Shown here piece after piece: positions 6,175-8,194 of a DNA stretch of 8,194 nt. The stretch comes from Propionibacteriaceae bacterium (lineage in GTDB: Bacteria; Actinomycetota; Actinomycetes; Propionibacteriales; Propionibacteriaceae), in NCBI GenBank assembly GCA_027346035.1, contig DAIESZ010000384.1:1-8194 (forward strand), written 5' to 3'. A model generated the notes under the pieces. It made no database searches and had not been told where the DNA came from. It saw nothing but the letters and a program-made list of their open reading frames with translations. Within the stretch, counting starts at the first letter, position 1, and the number at the start of each line of letters is the position of its first letter. The position numbers and the translations under genes are program-made.

Positions 6175-6194
6175 GGTGGCCTGTCGTGGCCACC
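6175..6194 (+). promoter_or_regulatory. Inverted repeat upstream of the secreted-protein gene
   Basis: GGTGGCC (6175-6181) and GGCCACC (6188-6194) form a perfect 7-bp inverted repeat with a 6-nt spacer, ending 17 bp before the GTG start. It could be an operator or a 5'-leader hairpin. A competing pairing, CCTCCC (6151-6156) with GGGAGG (6171-6176), overlaps it by two bases. Confidence 0.35.
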
Positions 6195-6200
6195 CGATCG

Positions 6201-6206
6201 AAGGAG
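6201..6206 (+). promoter_or_regulatory. Shine-Dalgarno site for the secreted-protein gene
   Basis: AAGGAG sits 5 nt before GTG at 6212. It fixes the start directly ahead of a typical signal peptide and shows the upstream part of the broken gene still has intact initiation signals. Confidence 0.7.
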
Positions 6207-6211
6207 TTGCT

Positions 6212-7960
6212 GTGAGAACGTCTCTTCACAGCCGCCGACTCCGCGCCCTCCTGGCGAGCGTCGCCGGCTCAGCCCTGATCGCTTCCGCAGCGGCCGCAGT
6301 CGCGGTCGCCGAACCCTCCGCCTCCGCCTCCGCCCCGCAGGCGCCGCCGCCGCGGCCCGTCTGGAGCGCCGCAGCCACCCACGACGTGTCGCCTTCGCTG
6401 CGCGCTCTCGCCGCGAGGGACCGTGGGGTCCTGCCCTCCACAGCACGCATCACCGAGGAGCGTGGAGCGCCCAACGCGCATGCCCCGAGCTCGCGCACGA
6501 CAGGCGATGCCGCGGTCCAGTCCGAGGTCGCCCCCGCGTCGATCCCCGGCACGATCGCGAACTTCGAGGGCCTGAGCAACCAAGACAACTTCAACACCTT
6601 CGGTTTCCGGGTCAACCCGCCGGACCCGGTGGGCGACGTGGGCCCGAACCACTAAGTCGAGATGGTCAACCTCACCTTCGCGGTGTACTCCAAGACCGGG
6701 ACCCTCATGCTCGGTCCAGTCGACACCGGCACACTCTGGTCCGACTTCGGCGTGCCCGACTGCACCGAGCCCTCCGGTGACCCGATCGTGCTCTACGACC
6801 AGCTCGCCGACCGCTGGATCCTGTCGCAGTTCACCACCTCGGGGCTCAGCGACCCGAACAAGCCGTTCTGGAACTGTGTCGCCGTGTCGACCACGGGCGA
6901 CCCGACCGGAACCTACTATCGGTACGCCTTCGAGACCGAGCACTTCCAGTACTTCCCGGACTACCCCAAGTACGGCGTGTGGACCGACTCGTACGTGATC
7001 ACGACGCGTGAGTTCGGTCCGACCGTCGAGTACGGCATCGGCGTCTACGGCCTCGAGAAGAACAAGATGATCAACGGCCAGGACGCCCGCGCGGTCAGCT
7101 TCTTCCTCGACGGCAACGATCCGGAGATGCTGCCGCTGATCGGGGACGGCCTGCTGCCCGCAGACATCGACGGCAAGCAGAAGCCTCGGAACGACGCGGC
7201 GATCCCGCTCGTCGGCACCCAGGACGAGGGTGCCGGCTACGGTGCGACCTTCGACGCCCTCAACGTCTGGGACCTCAAGGTCAAGTGGCGGTCGACCCCG
7301 GCGGCGTCCCTGGCGCTAGCGGTCCAGCTCCCCGTCGCGCAGTTCGACTCGATCTTCCCCTGTGCTCCGACGTCGCGGGACTGCCTGCCCCAGCCCGGCG
7401 TCACCAACCAGGCGCAGTACCTCGACATCCTCTCCTACCGCCAGCGCCCGACATGGCGCCTCGCCTACCGCAACTTCAAGGGCTACGAGTCGCTCGTCAC
7501 GACCCAGTCCGTCGAGGCGATGCCCGGGGTGGCGGGAATGCGGTGGTACGAGCTGCGCCGCACGGGGACGGACTACTGGCTGTACCAGCAGGGCACCTAC
7601 GCACCCAGTGACGGCGTCCACCGCTGGATGGGCAGCATCGCGCAGGACAAGCGCGGCGACGCGGCTCTCGGCTACAGCGTGGTCAACGGCACCGAGGTCT
7701 ATCCGGGGATCCGCTACACCGGGCGCCTCGCCGGTGACCCCTTGGGTCAGATGGCGCTCGGCGAGGGCACCGTCGTCAAAGGCACCGGCGTCCAGCTGAC
7801 GACGAACTCCCGGTGGGGCGACTACACCTCGATGAATGTCGACCCGGTGGACGACTGCACCTTCTGGTACGTCAACGAGTACTACACGGCCGCCGGCCAG
7901 GCCTCCAGCCTGGCGGGGTGGCAGACCCGGGTGGCGAGCTTCAAGCTGCCGGGCTGCTGA
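6212..7960 (+). pseudogene. Secreted protein of unknown function, interrupted by an in-frame TAA
   Basis: The frame runs from GTG 6212 to TGA 7958-7960 (582 codons), broken only by TAA at codon 148 (6653-6655). Residues 1-33 are a Sec signal peptide: basic MRTSLHSRRLRAL, a hydrophobic Ala-rich core, and AVA before E34. A Ser/Ala/Pro-rich linker follows. The main domain starts near residue 117 (NFEGLSNQDNF) and continues DPVGDVGPNH, stop, VEMVNLTFAVYS. From memory, related secreted proteins read 'GPNHYVqMVN', so the stop probably replaces a Tyr codon (TAC/TAT). The rest carries aromatic, propeller-like repeats and six Cys (PDC, WNC, FPC, RDC, DDC, terminal PGC), allowing disulfides outside the cell, plus a late RWGDYTSM...DDCTFWY.NEYY motif (534-558). 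As read, the products are a 147-aa exported stub and, if ATG 6662 restarts, a 432-aa piece (6662-7960) without a signal peptide. Function is unknown. A sequencing error is possible. Confidence 0.75.
6653..6655 (+). other. Premature TAA stop, probable Tyr codon mutation
   Basis: The codon TAA sits between GPNH and VEMVN in one continuous frame. One base change (TAC or TAT to TAA) explains it with no frameshift. TAA is not used as terminal stop by any gene whose end is visible here; those end in TGA, or TAG for the LLM gene. No specific readthrough context or recoding element is recognised downstream. Confidence 0.8.
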
Positions 7961-7981
7961 CCACACCAGCAGTGCCGGGTC

Positions 7982-8015
7982 GGGTATGCCGTGGAGCCGG
8001 CGCCGCGGCATACCC
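7982..8015. terminator. Hairpin terminator after the secreted-protein gene
   Basis: Perfect 10-bp arms GGGTATGCCG (7982-7991) and CGGCATACCC (8006-8015) flank a 14-nt GC-rich loop. It begins 21 bp after the TGA at 7960 and ends 27 bp before the next start. It carries the octamer in both arms and has no U-tract. Confidence 0.65.
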
Positions 8016-8030
8016 ACCTGGCCGTCGGGG

Positions 8031-8036
8031 CAGAAT
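8031..8036 (+). promoter_or_regulatory. Possible -10 element for leaderless transcription of the PPOX-fold gene
   Basis: CAGAAT ends 6 nt before the ATG at 8043. That spacing would place the transcription start on or next to the start codon, as in many leaderless actinobacterial genes. No good Shine-Dalgarno match is seen and no -35 stands out. Confidence 0.35.
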
Positions 8037-8042
8037 GGCCGC

Positions 8043-8194
8043 ATGCCCAAGCCTCCCCTGCCCGCCGAGGTCGCCGAGTTCCTCCGCCAGCCCAACTACG
8101 CCACGATCAGCATGGTCAAGGCGGACGGGTCGCCGGTGTCCGTCCCGACGTGGTACCTCTTCGAGAACGGCCGCGTGCTCGTCAACATGGACGC
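8043..8194 (+). CDS. PPOX-fold (pyridoxamine 5'-phosphate oxidase family) protein, N-terminal fragment
   Basis: Only the first 50 codons are in the window; the gene continues past the right edge. The sequence begins MPKPPLPAEVAEFLRQPNYA, then TISMVKADGSPVSVPTWYLF and ENGRVLVNMD. This is the usual N-terminus of the split-barrel flavin/F420-binding family: a helix ending 'fL..pn.a.i', a strand 'isTv..dGsP...P.wy' and a 'dg.v.v.t' strand. In actinobacteria many members are 'PPOX class F420-dependent' enzymes that reduce F420-linked substrates or act on quinones, biliverdin or fatty acids; others bind FMN or heme. Which applies cannot be told from this fragment. It follows the hairpin at 7982-8015, so it is probably its own transcription unit. 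Confidence 0.8.
   Translation, partial: MPKPPLPAEVAEFLRQPNYATISMVKADGSPVSVPTWYLFENGRVLVNMD

Noticed and set aside
6662..7960. Treating the downstream part as an independent intact gene starting at ATG 6662
   Set aside because: There is no Shine-Dalgarno site and no signal peptide, and the start lies inside the conserved GPNH-x-VEMVN region in the same frame as the upstream part. A broken single gene explains it better, though restart cannot be excluded.
1..8194. Mobile element, CRISPR array, tRNA or phage island
   Set aside because: I saw no transposase or integrase motifs, regularly spaced direct repeats, terminal repeats or cloverleaf sequences, and base composition and codon use look uniform.

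Overview
The window is GC-rich, gene-dense chromosomal DNA with Shine-Dalgarno sites such as GGAGGA and AAGGAG, GTG starts and mostly TGA stops. It contains gene families common in high-GC Actinobacteria: flavin/F420-type enzymes, an Rv0909-like protein and a DbpA-domain helicase. An actinobacterium is very likely. The recurring GTATGCCG/CGGCATAC motif in the gaps reminds me of Intrasporangiaceae-type genomes, but that placement is from memory and unproven.

Layout, left to right. (1) 1-370, +: C-terminal end of a DEAD/DEAH-box RNA helicase with a DbpA-type RNA-binding domain. (2) 435-1802, -: a ferric-reductase-like membrane flavocytochrome. It is transcribed away from (3) 1901-2860, +: a cation diffusion facilitator of the SLC30A9-like branch. 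(4) 2949-3335, -: a small acidic-tailed protein resembling the Rv0909/MT0933 antitoxin family. (5) 3558-4040, +: a 160-aa protein with the motif FFDGMLLTGEDL, of unknown function. (6) 4159-4797, -: a hemerythrin HHE-domain protein with a histone-H1-like Lys/Ala tail. (7) 4916-5134, -: a small two-helix membrane protein not obvious from long open frames, starting 2 nt after the stop of (8) 5137-6066, -: a luciferase-like (LLM) oxidoreductase, probably F420- or FMN-dependent. (9) 6212-7960, +: a secreted protein of unknown function, split by one in-frame TAA at codon 148. (10) 8043 to the edge, +: the start of a pyridoxamine-5'-phosphate-oxidase-fold (PPOX) protein.

The genes do not form one pathway. 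Loose themes are metal and redox handling (flavocytochrome, CDF transporter, hemerythrin) and possible F420 chemistry (LLM enzyme, PPOX protein). Almost every gene is its own transcription unit. The only tight pair is the LLM gene and the small membrane protein.

The strongest observations are the single nonsense codon in the secreted protein, with homology-like sequence continuing in the same frame, and the GTATGCCG/CGGCATAC octamer found in four intergenic gaps, forming or lying beside hairpins 3' of genes. I see no convincing new multi-gene system, mobile element, CRISPR array, tRNA or rRNA. No gap between genes exceeds 300 bases; the longest is 3336-3557.
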